Assembly (NCBI GenBank): GCA_030248135.1
Contig: JASANC010004763.1
Location: forward strand, 1-64,000
Source: Theristus sp. LFF4_11
Lineage: Eukaryota; Nematoda; Chromadorea; Monhysterida; Xyalidae
Direction of reading: 5' to 3'
DNA: 64,000 bases
Each line of letters begins with the position of its first letter. Position 1 is the first letter of the stretch. Made by a program: the position numbers and the translations under genes. Under the pieces are notes generated by a model. It did not search any database, was not told where the DNA came from, and saw only the letters and a program-made list of their open reading frames with translations. This document shows positions 1-18,449 of the stretch, one piece after another.

Positions 1-311
1 AATTATTGAAAAAACAAGCGATTTTTTTTCAATAGTTGCTCTTACTTTCTATTCGCATTTTTAACGCACGTCGACATGAGTTTTGCAAATGTGCATTGCA
101 GTTTGTACAATCTATTCACGTTGTCAAAAAAATTTCATTAGCGAAATCACAAAAAAGGATCCTCAAATTGATTTAGCAAGCGAAGCGAACAGCAGATGCC
201 GGCACGGCACAGTATGGCTAATCGGTCGGCAACATCCACACTCCTTCTACAGCAATTCATAGGACTTTGGTACCTTCGTGTTTTTGTAACTGGTGAGGAG
301 GGTGAGAATCA

Positions 312-605
312 GTGGTCAGTTCTATAAAAAGTGAATAGTGCTTGAAAAGTGAATAGTTCTACTCCAGGGTGTCCCAAAATTTAGACCTTGACAAATTCAA
401 GTTGATTACTTGAGCCACGAGTTCATCTTTGATCGAAGTTTCCCATTGATTGGATTGATATTTCTAATTTCCACGCAAAACTGTTTGTCTTTGAAGCTCA
501 TGTCTCGATTATTTTTCCAGAATTTCTCAAACACTAACTTTTGGAACACCCTGGAGTAAAAATGTTCACTTTTCAAACACTATTCACTTTTATAGAACTG
601 ACCAC
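312..605. mobile_element. MITE-like element with ~68-bp terminal inverted repeats
   Basis: The first ~68 bases (from GTGGTCAGTTC) return as the reverse complement at 538-605 with only a few mismatches. The ~160-bp centre is non-coding. A shortened relative made almost only of the two ends lies at 31751-31828 inside an ammonium-transporter intron, which shows this is a dispersed family. No clear target duplication was seen. It is a non-autonomous DNA element whose superfamily is not determined. Confidence 0.75.
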
Positions 606-819
606 AGCTGTAAGTACGTTATCAACAATAAAGCTTATCTGCAGCAACGTTTTGCAGTCTCTGATTTTTTTTATTTCTGCACAAAGTTTGCAGAATTTTG
701 CACATGCTGTGATTTCTAACTAAACTGAAGAGGACATAAGAAAAAACGCTTTTGAAGAGTTTTACGCTTTTCAGCAAAACAAACGCGGTGCAAAAAATAC
801 CTATAACTCTCACGTACTT

Positions 820-1039
820 GAAATTAGAGACTTGAAAATAGTTGTCAAGCCAACTTTCTCACTGCTTACACAAAGCTATATTGCTCCTTTTATATGCGTC
901 TTCCGCATTTTTAGATAATATCCAACTAGCTTATCTGTTGATGCATGCATTCTGTGCACGAACTGCTGAGAATTGCGGAGGTCGGCTTGCACAGAATGCA
1001 TGCATCACGTGACCACCAACCAATCAGCTAGTTGGATAT
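820..1039. mobile_element. Two abutting inverted-repeat elements (solo arm plus palindromic MITE)
   Basis: Bases ~820-917 match one arm of the long inverted-repeat element at 46965-47990 (shared stretches include TGCTTACACAA and CGCATTTTTAGATAAT). Directly next to it, 918-1039 is a palindromic element. Its ends are ATATCCAACTAGC and the complement, and its inner arms TGCATGCATTCTGTGCA face each other around a short centre. A second copy of the palindromic element is at ~10925-11035. Both pieces are non-coding. Confidence 0.65.
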
Positions 1040-1150
1040 GACTGAGGGACTGCGGTGATTTTAAAACATTTCACGTTTGTGTACATGTGATTTTCAAAAC
1101 ATTACCTGTGAAAACCGTGCACTATAATCAGGCTAGTTTTAAAGCCCTCA

Positions 1151-4100
1151 ATGAAACCCACCGGTCGTCACCTTTGCAAATGCACTGCACTGCTGCTGGT
1201 TGCGAACACAAGCGTGCTTTACGTTGTCCTGGTCTATTTCGACGTCGAATGGAGCGATTGCTGCGCAATTACAACAACTCAACATCGTTCGGTAAACGAA
1301 AACACTTGTTCCATACAACCAGACAACAAAATTTTCGAAATGTTTGACGAAGAAATTTTCGAAATGTCGCGTCCGTGGCGTAGCGGTAGAACTTCGGCCT
1401 ACCGTTCTGTAGGTACCGGGTTCGAACCTCGCTGTGGACAAGACATACTCGTGGAAAATTAGAGTGACCAACGAACATCTAATGGTCTATTTCCTCCTGA
1501 GCCGAGGGTAAAATTGGGCTCGGGGCAGTATTGCCCGTCTCCGCCGAAGTTTGGTACCTTCGGGTTTCCGGAACCGGCGCGCGTATAATTAAAAAAAAAG
1601 ACTAATGACCTCAAAAAGGAGTAATCAAGATTTTTTAGCGAATGAGTTAGATATTTCGCTTTTCCTCGCAAACACAGAGAGACCGCTGCGTGCTGCCCGA
1701 TCCGAACGCGTGGGACAGCTCGATCAGGGAGTTCCTCCGTGCGACGCCGCCGTTGCGCTGCCGCAAGACGCAGCCGCAGTTGAGCTATTTCGGCGACGAC
1801 GGCGTTTTGTGTGTGAACGACACCGAGGCAGCCCTGTACCGCCTGTACGCACTCCGTTGTTGGTATCGTTGCTTCAATCGACCGGTGCACGGCCACGATT
1901 GGCTCGTTCATTATCAGCCGCCCACGCCACTAAATGTGCGCCGCAGTTTGTTGTGTGCCTTGTAAACGGCTTTTCTGGATGACTTCATTCAGTTTTGCTG
2001 CAACTCCTAGTTGGAACGAAAACACACGCACGTACGTGCACACGCACACGCTGGCACGCGCGCGTTGCTCTTCACTGTCGTATGTCTGCGAGTGTGTTTG
2101 TTTGTGACTGTGCAACATTACAGTGTTTTCAGCCAAGTGTACTGTGTTCACGCTGCTTGGATTTTAATGAAAGCACAAAGACAAGATGCGACTTGCAGGA
2201 ATGCACGCGACCGCCCTGTGAATTCTTCGAAGTTCGCTGCAGCAACGATTCGTCGGACGAAACGTCCGTATCGGAGGCAATGTCTGCCAACGGAATATTC
2301 AACGACGACGACCAATCGACTGCACCCAAAACCCGCTTGGTTTACGCTGATTCCTACGCACAGATTCTGCCCGTTAAGCAACTGGATTCGTCAATAAATG
2401 CAAAGAGTCGAGATTCGGTGATCGTTTTTCTGCTCGATTCGCTTTCTCGGCAAAACTACCGCCGTCAACTGCGCAAAACAGCGAACGTGCTGGAAGGCGA
2501 CTACGGCGGCGTTTTGCTCAGGGGATACACAAAAGTCGGCGTGAACAGTCGGCCGAACGCACTGCCACTGCTGAGGGGTGCGTGCGTGTGCTCAACTTGT
2601 ACAACCAGTCAGCATGTTGCATATAAAATTCAACAAATCGCAGTGAGAAACCCGTTGCCGTTAAGCTTGCTGCTAAAGTTGCTAGTTGCTTGCTACTTTT
2701 AGTCAGTAGCAAATGCGTCCAGCATGTGTAGCCAACTTCGTACGTGGAAGCAAAATCAGTGGCAACGGTTTCTGGTTGCATCGCATCGCAGGTCGGACGA
2801 CCCGTTGGCTGTGGCCAGTGCTGAACTGGGACTACCCAGGTGTGCAAGCGTTCATTTGGGAGACATTCGAGCGCCGCGGTTACAAGACGCTGTTTGCGGA
2901 GGACGTGCCTGGTTGGAGTGTGTTCAGTGATCCGTGGCAGATCGGCTGGCGCAAACAGCCGACAACACACTTTTTCTTGTTTGTTTTCGAAACTAATGAT
3001 TTCCTGCTGTTCTTTTACCAGGAAACAAGGAAGATTGTTGTATTGTTCGCTTTGATAACGTGAAATTGCACCAGCTGATGATTGATGTTGATCACGTCAA
3101 ACTGTAACACAAGCATTTGAACGTGACACGCTGATTGGCATTTGAATTTGGCACGCCGATTGGCTACATAGAGCTGGGTGGAGCAATCAGTGAGCCCAAA
3201 TAAAAGATGCTAATAGTCAGTTGATTGCTCGTGTTTACAGTTCGCCTGCAAGAAGGCACCACAGTTGTAGCTCACATCGCCCAATCAACCAAAGCCTCGC
3301 ATGCGCCTGTAATCATTATCATCTGTTTCTCAACAACGAACATCAAACGAAGCTTGCTTTCCCTATCCTTGCAGTCCATACGCGGTGCAACAAGAGTCGC
3401 TGCGTAAACTGATGAAAGTGCACAATCACAGCGAGTCCACTCGATTCTGCTTCGCGAATCGTCCAAACTACGAGCTCTGCTTCGACTACGTACGTCAGTT
3501 CGTCAGCCGCTATCGCCGCGGCAATCCGCTGTTTGCGGTGACGTGGCTTGCGCAAATGGGACACGATGATGTGAACCAGGTGGCTATTAATGGGATTTGA
3601 ATGTGATGAGACGTTTGAGCACCAATAATAGACAAGCACATTGAGAGAACGTTGCTACATTGTACTACAACTGACTACGGCGGCAAACGCATGTGAAGTT
3701 GTTACTGAATGTTTCATGTGTTAATACGGTAGATAGGGTCTGTTTCAGTAGAGTAGCAAGGTTTTATTAAGATATGTTTGTCTAAACCTGTCACATTGTG
3801 TTGCAGAATGCAGAGCAAGTGAATCAATGAACAATCAAGGTCGCAAATGAACAAACGTATCAGATCTGGTCCTGAAATCAAACACCCCACTTGTGGCTAC
3901 GTGGGTTTTCTTGCAACTGCGGTCCCGTTGTATTCTGCGACAAAAGTGACAGGTTTAAACGAACGTACTGTAGTTTGCAGTGTTCTCACACTGTAACAAA
4001 TCTGACGTTTTCAACGGCGTTAAGGAAACATGCCAGCTGGTGAAAACGTCAGCTATTTTTTTTCACAACACTGATTGCCATTGCAGATCGGTTCGATCGA

Positions 4101-5903
4101 CGACTACCTGTCCAAATATTTCCTCGACATGTTGCCGTATCTTCGTGACAGCTGGCTGGTGTTCATGAGTGACCACGGGTGTCGCGTTGGTCCACTGCGC
4201 GCCACACCGATTGGCTTCATCGAAGACACCATGCCCCTGTTGCTCATTGCGCCGCCACGTCGCAGCAGTGCAGCGTACAAAGACGCGCTTCAGCATAATG
4301 CTAACGTACGGCTTAGTTGTGATAACGAGTGGCCGAATAAACTTGGCATCTTTTTCAGGGTGCACGGAGCGCGCGAAATTTGAATGAAAAAAAGACTTTC
4401 AGAAAGCCAATTGCGTCTCAAATTAATCGTGTTTTTTTCAAATGAATTAGTTTGTTCGTGCTATTCTGCACTCCCACTACGCACACGGAGATATATCGCC
4501 CCTTTTTGAACAGACAACTCCTAGTCCGCGACGATTCCCACCTTGATGTCGCCTCCGTGGTTAGCACGCTCGCGTTCAACCCAGGTGACGGGTTCGATCC
4601 CTCACGGAGGATGACAAACTGCCGCCAGTGTAGCTCTCTACTTTAACAACTACACTGGTTTTCAACAAAAACTTTATAGGGGATATAGAGACCGCAGGCC
4701 ACCGAAACCGAAATCTGGCTGAGATCACTGGAGCCCCGGGACTGCCTTATTTATTCGGCCACACCGTATGTATAAAGAAAATTGCAAGTTTATTCAAAAA
4801 AAGTTTCCCGTAACGATAACGCGTATTCTCGCGAGAATGGAAATTTCCAAATCAGAACACAAAATACACAATTTATTTGCATGCAACTGCGGACGGCGAA
4901 TGAAACGAAGAATGACTAAAATGTGCTCTTACTGTAATAGACGACAATTTTCATGTCAGCTGGTAACCAGTCCATTTGACATGTACGCCACGCTGTTGCA
5001 TTTGGCAAACGGAGCGGCGAGCTCATCAAACAGCCGATACGGCTCGAGCCTTTTGCAGTCACTCGACCAAAATCGGCAGTGTTCAGACGCTGGCATTCCA
5101 GTCGAGTACTGTCTTTGTGGTGGTGAGCGCCACCTTCGTGCTTTTTTAAAAAGTAAAAATGGGTGCTTTTTAGTTTAAAAAGTAAAAAAAAAACTCAGCA
5201 GCGTGTTTGAGATTCGAAATTGGCTGTATTCTGTCCACATGACCACCAGCTGACGAATCAGCCAATCTAACTGCGTTCACGGGTTCAGGCGATGCGGAAC
5301 CTGATGGCCACTTTTATCAGTCTTTTCAGTCTCATCGGCAATTGAACTGAACGAAACGAAGAACGTCGCACATGAACGTATCCGTGGCGCAGCACTCGAC
5401 ATAGTCAAGCGAGTAAACAGAATAATTTCGGTAATTTAGAAATTTGCTGTGTTTGCCAGCTTTTACAGAACACTGTGAAAACTAAACAAACTCCAGGACG
5501 CCAACCACGCATCACTCTGTGCCAAACTGTCGTTCACGTCCGTGCACATCGCCACGCTCACCGCGCGGCACGGTGGCGCACGATTTTACAGGGTGGTCGT
5601 CGATGTTCAGCCAAGCAAGGCTAGATTCGAAGTGCGCAATTTCGGCATTATTTTTTTATCGAAACACAGTTTGTTGTCTGTTTCTATATCTTCTGCATTC
5701 AGCTGATTGGTCAGCGACCATGTTGGATATGTTTTACAATTTGACTGTAAAAGACGATATTTCTCTGCGAACAGGCTCAATTCATGTGGGTGAACGGGCA
5801 ACGAATGCAACTCACTGGCGCGATACAGCGCATCAACCTGTATGGCAACCAGTCACACTGTGTCACCGATAGATCGCTGAAACCCTATTGTTACTGCGTC
5901 TAA
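1151..5903 (+). CDS. DUF229 family (alkaline-phosphatase/sulfatase-like) membrane-anchored protein
   Basis: About 640 residues in roughly nine exons: 1151-1291, 1678-~1935, ~2124-2577, 2723-2978, 3375-3579, 4087-4305, 4960-~5119, 5497-5631 and 5775-5903 (stop TAA). Exon 1 gives a type II signal anchor (CTALLLVANTSVLYVVLVYF). Family landmarks follow in order: CVLPDPNAWD, FFEVRC, VIVFLLDSLSRQNYRR, KVGVNSRPNALPLLRG, GYKTLFAEDVPGW, MGHDDVN, VFMSDHG, LVTSPFDMYATL, PVEYCLC and a Cys-rich end (YGNQSHCV ... YCYCV). The D-S/T, HDD and DHG motifs correspond to metal-binding positions of the alkaline phosphatase fold; the substrate of this family is unknown. Most junctions agree in phase; the exon 2/3 and 7/8 junctions are not settled. 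Introns carry a SINE (1369-1599) and a nested MITE/SINE (4330-4761). Confidence 0.88.
1369..1599 (+). mobile_element. tRNA-derived SINE, family 1, copy 1
   Basis: The head has a pol III A box (TGGCGTAGCGGTAG) and B box (GGGTTCGAACCTC) at tRNA-like spacing, with a weak acceptor-like pairing of GTCC and GGAC. A ~150-bp body follows, ending in TTCGGGTTTCCGGAACC and an A-rich tail (TATAATTAAAAAAAAA). A second copy at 11168-11415 is nearly identical over the whole length, so the boundaries are secure. It lies in the first intron of the DUF229 gene, same strand. Confidence 0.85.
4330..4761. mobile_element. Inverted-repeat MITE (family copy 1, reverse) split by a tRNA-type SINE
   Basis: The ends TGGCCGAATAAA and TTTATTCGGCCA are inverted repeats. 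The sequence between matches the reverse complement of copies at 9497-9763 and ~15632-15885 (shared marks: CACCCTGAAAAAAG, CATCAAGGCGG, GGAGTTGT). Relative to those copies, this one carries an extra ~190 bp at 4551-4738, which is a separate tRNA-derived SINE. It lies in a DUF229 intron. Confidence 0.75.
4551..4738 (+). mobile_element. tRNA-derived SINE, family 2, nested in a MITE
   Basis: CCTCCGT at the start pairs perfectly with ACGGAGG about 50 bases later, like a tRNA acceptor stem. Between them lie an A box (TGGTTAGCACG) and a B box (GGGTTCGATCC). The body continues to GGGGATATAGAGACCGCAGG and CCACCGAAACCGAAATC. The reverse complement of this body recurs at 47255-47320, so it is a repeated unit rather than a tRNA gene. 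Confidence 0.75.
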
Positions 5904-6134
5904 TTTAACAATCACTTCCACTTGGATTCGGAATTTCAACAATATTCGATCACACACCGTTCTGTCAATCTCTGAACCAAAAAAGTTACTATATATATCG
6001 ATTCATGCAAGTTTTCATCCATCGATCCGTCATTCATGACTAGCGTCATTAAAATATTTACAACAACAATTGTGTTTCACCAAACGGAACTCTGAAAAAA
6101 TCACAGAATGGAAACGAGGCAAATGATCTACGAA

Positions 6135-13859
<7,725 letters not shown>

Positions 13860-14140
13860 GCTTGGTTCTTTTGCACTTTGGCAGAATTTTTTGTGACAAT
13901 TTCTACTTTCAGATCAAAGATCGACGAGCAAAGTCCAGATACCGATAGAAGCTTCTGCAATTGGTTTCATGAGCTCGTTAATGGACGAAAAAGCAGTAAA
14001 TCACTTTGGTTTTAGTCCAAATTGACGTCGGAGTCGGAGGCTAATTTTCACAAAAGTTTTTGTCAATTTTAAGGGTCAAAACATTCTGAAAGTGCCATAT
14101 TCGAAATCAGTGCGTCAGCGCGGTTCGAATGCCTCTATTT
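13860..14140. other. Intergenic stretch upstream of AFG3L2
   Basis: This holds the presumed promoter and 5' region of the minus-strand m-AAA protease gene. I see no further coding exon, RNA gene or repeat that can be supported. Confidence 0.4.
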
Positions 14141-14159
14141 TTGTCGACCATCGGATTTT

Positions 14160-14715
14160 TCGGGGGGGGGTACAATTCCGGCCCGCTAATTCCGGCTTGA
14201 AGAATTCCGGCCCGCTCATTCCGGCCCGAAGAATTCCGGCCCTGAGAATTTTCGCCAGTACGAACAATATTAAACTACACGAAGTGATTTTGGTAATGAA
14301 ATAATAAAATAAAAATATCGATGTTTGCATGTTACAGTGTATTTTCAATTATGTTCGTCCTGCTTGCTTTTTTGGAAAGTGAAACCTTTTGGAAAAAAGA
14401 AACTACAACTAAATTTTTAAATTTTTTATCATGAACAGGATTTGTGACTTTTTTACCTTATCAAAAAAGCTTGGCTTAGGATTAGGAATCTACAACAAGA
14501 ATTTATTTACCAAAAATCACTTCGTGTGGTTTAATATTGTTCTTGCTGGCGAAAATTCTCCGGGCCGGAATTCTCCGGGCCGGAACCTGAATTCTTCGGG
14601 CCGGAATTCTTCGGGCCGGAATTCTTCGGGCCGGAATTCTTCGGGTCGGAATGAGCGGGCCGGAATTCAACGGGCCGGAATTTCGCGGGCCGGAATAGTA
14701 CACGAGCCGATTTTT
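14160..14715. mobile_element. Foldback element with GAATTCCGGCCCG-type arms
   Basis: The left arm (14160-~14300) contains repeated AATTCCGGCCCG units and then AACAATATTAAACTACACGA. The right arm (~14515-14715) carries the inverse, GTGTGGTTTAATATTGTT followed by about ten GGGCCGGAATTC units. The centre is ~200 bp and AT-rich. Its architecture matches the 12828-13605 element but the unit sequence is unrelated. Confidence 0.8.
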
Positions 14716-14844
14716 CTCCGGCATTAACGTGAAGCTTCATAAGCATAAGTCACGGAATGGGAATGAGTGATGAGAGAATGTGAAATCCGAAATCCGAATC
14801 CAATAAGACAAAACTCAGCCCATTTGCACCAATTCACGCAGACG

Positions 14845-15480
14845 TATGTTCAATTGCGGCTCTCTAATTGCGACCTGAAGAGTTGCAGCCCGCTCATTGC
14901 GGGCGGCCCGTTCGATTGCGGCCCGGAGAATTCGGGCTCGGACAATTCCGGCCTGGCGAATGTTTCACGAGCAATAATAAATCACCTGTACCGTTTTTCG
15001 TGATCTTCGATGGATCCAAAATCAGACAAATCACGGCAAAACAGTTTTTTTCAAAAACTCACGTTTCCGAAGAGCCTTTATGTGAAAGGCTTGGCTTAGG
15101 AGACCTACAACAACTTTACTTGTTGTAGTTTTGGGATTAGATTTGGTTGAAGTTTATTTTCTTTTTTTGCAATCATTTTAAAACCTGCGATTGCGTTAGT
15201 TGATTGTGGAATGCGAAAAAAATCAATCCTCCCAATTCCCAGCAGTTTATTGGTCGTTCTAGGGAAAATTCGCCGGGCCGGAATCGTCCGGACCGGAACT
15301 ATTCGGGCTGGAATCGTCCGGGCCAAAAATATTCGGGCCGGAATCGAACGGGGCGCACCTGTTCGGGCCAGAGGCTGCAATGATACCAAGAAAAACTGGC
15401 AAAGAAGAAGAAACCAGTAAAGAGCGTGAAGTTAACTTTAATTAACGCCCTCCTATATATTTTGTGACTTATGGGCCAAC
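14845..15480. mobile_element. Diverged foldback element, and a fragment copied at 39570-39840
   Basis: GC-rich arms (14845-14985 and ~15250-15385) contain GGGCCGGAAT-like units in opposite orientation, more degraded than in the neighbour. The right half, 15195-15480, aligns with 39570-39840, including CAGTTTATTGG, AGAGCGTGAAGTTAAC and ATATATTTTGTGACTTATG. Confidence 0.65.
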
Positions 15481-15631
15481 CAATTTTAAAAAAATATTTT
15501 TTTTGTAATTTTAAAAAAAATCGGGATTTTCATTTTTTTCGAACCCTAGGTAGCACCCCAAAACCGATTAGCATCCGGTGCACCCCTAGCAGGTGACCGG
15601 CGAGTTGAGTTGTACACTTTTCTTTTAGTGT

Positions 15632-15885
15632 GCCTTGTATTCTCCATCAAGGCGGAATCCGTCGCAGATTGGGAGTTGTCTTTTTCAAGAATGCTAAGAT
15701 AATTTCCAACCGTGTGTGCAAGGCAGTGACAATGAACATAATAGCACGAAGATCTAATGAGATTTAAAAAACACATCAAATTTGACAGACAGTTGGGTTT
15801 CTGAGCGTTCTATCTTCTTTCATTCAAGATTCGCGCGCTCCTTTCACCCTGAAAAAAGCTGCCATGTTTACTCGGCCATTCCGTA
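15632..15885. mobile_element. Inverted-repeat MITE, family copy 3
   Basis: It aligns with 9497-9763 over ~250 bp (TTCTCCATCAAGGCGG, TAGCACGAAGA, CACCCTGAAAAAAGCTGCC, CGGCCATTCCGTA). Its left end is less well preserved than in copy 2. Confidence 0.7.
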
Positions 15886-16626
15886 CGTTTTTGAGCAAAA
15901 ATTCATGATTTTTGGATGGTTCAAGAAACTTTTGGGGGTGTCAGTACTCACTATACGTAACTTTGGTCTTTGATCCATGTGGGCGAGGGGGAGTGGGGTG
16001 TCAACCAAATTTCGAGGGGGTGTGGATGGTACAGTGTCAGGGGTGTCGCGTTGCCCCCCATCCCACCCCCAAAACCTGATATTGACTTCTTGCAAATGAA
16101 GAAATTTGACTTGCGTTTTGAGCACATTTACAAAATGTCTTTTCCACTTCATTCCAGCAATATTGTACCCACATCAGTGATGACTCAAGCCTGATATTAT
16201 CCGTAAACTTGTTCTGATGCTGAAATTCTGTTTGTCAACGGTTGATGTGAGCTTTTTGGTCGCTGTTTACATTTTCCCCACGGTACATCTTTGTGTACAA
16301 TGGTTGGGACAGCTTTTCGTTATGATAATAAAACTGTAAACTATTTCACGGCAATTCATGGTCGTATGCTGATAACGCTAACTTTATAGTTTTCTCTTTG
16401 TCATTCTCTGCGTTTTACAATCTATAACGGTATGACGGTGCATGCTTGCTTTGTAGTTTGCAATGGTTTTCGAACCACAAAAAGCAGGTTTTTGTTGGCG
16501 TTGCCGTCTTTGATATAACTGAATGTTTTTTAAGCTACCTTTTTACAACAAATTTGTAGATCGGGATTTATGAAACGCTCGTATTTTGATGATTTCAGAT
16601 CAATTGAAGTCAAATCAATAAACACC

Positions 16627-18030
16627 ATGTCAGCGGACAATTCGATTCTGGCAATTGTGTTGCCAATATCGATTATCGCCACTCTTGTAGCACTCGCCAT
16701 CGTACTGCCACTACTTTGCCGACGGCGAGTTACTATTTCAAATTGCTAAAAAAATGACAATAGAATTCTAAAAAACGCATACTTTAATCAATTCCAGTTA
16801 CCTTTACACGTGCTGGAACGACATCTTCTGCTACGAATGCTGCAAAGGCACTGCCTTCTGTGTCGAGTGCTGCCACGGCTGCGGCTGCGACCTGCTACCG
16901 GTTGGACCGGTCATCGAGGACTATCCTGAGCCCGGCCGCCATCCGGACGGCTACAAAATGGTGTCTCCACACGATTTCCATAAAGACAAACGGAGAAATC
17001 GCAACCACAACAATCAAAATCGACCAACCGTCACAAACGAGCCGGTGAACAAATCAATATTTTCTGTTTATTATGTTGAACAATTTCAATGTCTGAATTT
17101 GTGGGCCAATTGAACTGACCATTTGAACATGTGTGATGGTGTCCACATTTCCAGCCTCGCTACAACCAGTATCCGTCTAGCGGTCACTCTCCCTACACGC
17201 CGAGTGGTGGGCCTCCACCGTTACCCGGTCAACAATCGCGAGCTCCAATGTTCATGACGGAGCCGTATCCACCATACGATCCGACAAAATCCTCCACGAA
17301 AGCAGCAACGGTCGGCTCTTCGACGTACAAACCGGACACACAGTCGTCCATGGCGTTGTCCGAGCCAAGGTACGGCCGTTCGACCACCGCAAAATCGCAA
17401 AGTCATCCCGCCGTCACGGTGAACTCGCGCACGAGTGCTCCATTGTACAATGCGACCGGCTACGAGATACCGCGCAGTCAGAATCCGGTGCCACCGCCAA
17501 TCGATCGCTACGACACGCCACCAGTGAACCGCAGCAACAACAAAGAATCGTCGTCGTCACCGGAAGTGGACATTCCAATAATCGACCGGCAACCGAGCGA
17601 CGGTCCCCGACCACGGCCGGACATCACGCGATTCATCGGCGGCGCTGCTGTGCCGGTGCTGGAGCAGTCGAGCTCGTCAAGCAATCCACCGACGCCTCCG
17701 AAGACCGACTACCCCGCTAATAACAACAACAGTCGCCCGTCGCAATACACGCCCGCCTATCAACGAGCACCGCCGGCCGCTTCGTCGACCGCTCGCCGAC
17801 CCGCCTGGGCGCCGAGCATACCAACCGGCTGGCATTTCGAGTCACTCGGTAGCACTGGCGAAACGCAGCATTCGACCAATCAACGTTCGGCCGGCTACAC
17901 GTCGTTGATTGGCGAGAGAGGAGTGCGAGTGGACGACGACGGGCTCGTGACGACAACGACAGCGCGTGTTACTCGCCATGAAGAACGAAAGGTGGTCACG
18001 ATGCAGCGTGCTGATGAGCAATACTTGTGA
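16627..18030 (+). CDS. Single-pass membrane protein with Cys-rich and proline-rich cytoplasmic tail
   Basis: About 406 residues in three exons: 16627-16724, 16798-17044 and 17155-18030. Residues ~8-31 form one strong membrane segment (ILAIVLPISIIATLVALAIV), followed by LCRR. Exon 2 encodes a cluster of ten cysteines (CWNDIFCYECC ... FCVECCHGCGC), which might be palmitoylated or bind metal. Exon 3 is long, low-complexity and rich in Pro, Ser, Thr and Asn, with TPPK- and PPPLPG-type motifs that could bind SH3 or WW domains. Only a GC donor (CGACG/GCGAGT) gives the right phase for intron 1, which would be 73 bp. I do not recognise the family; a VOPP1/WBP1-like or Shisa-like adaptor is one possibility. 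Confidence 0.72.
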
Positions 18031-18449
18031 TCGTTTGCTACAGTGACGTATATCGGGGGTACATGTTAATGCGGCATTTACACACCGACTTTTACCACCA
18101 ACTTTTGCTGGCAATTGTGAATAATTTCGTCAGCGCTTATCCATGCAATGATAGCATTGTGATTCCGTTCAACTACGTAGTGCTGAGAACGCCTGCTGTA
18201 GCTACCACAGTCGTTGCTTTAATGGATGTCATCATTACTTTTTTACGCCTTCGTTTGGCTGGTTTGATGTTGAACTTTACTTGCTTGTTTTTGGAGCCAA
18301 ATTCAATCTCTATTCAGCCTTTTATCGTTTATGCAATGGCAGGTGGGTCCACTCACCACCACTCATTATTCAGCAGTCATGTTACAACTGCGCTGTTCAA
18401 ACTGGGGCTTTGTGAAACAAAAAGTTAAAAAAAATCAAGAAATACCATT
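18031..18449. other. Convergent intergenic region
   Basis: This lies between the 3' ends of the membrane-protein gene (+) and the sulfotransferase gene (-). It should hold both 3' UTRs. I see no other feature. Confidence 0.4.

Noticed and set aside
4551..4625. A tRNA gene on the plus strand
   Set aside because: The acceptor stem is perfect, but no anticodon stem forms and the sequence continues into a repeated body, so it is a SINE head.
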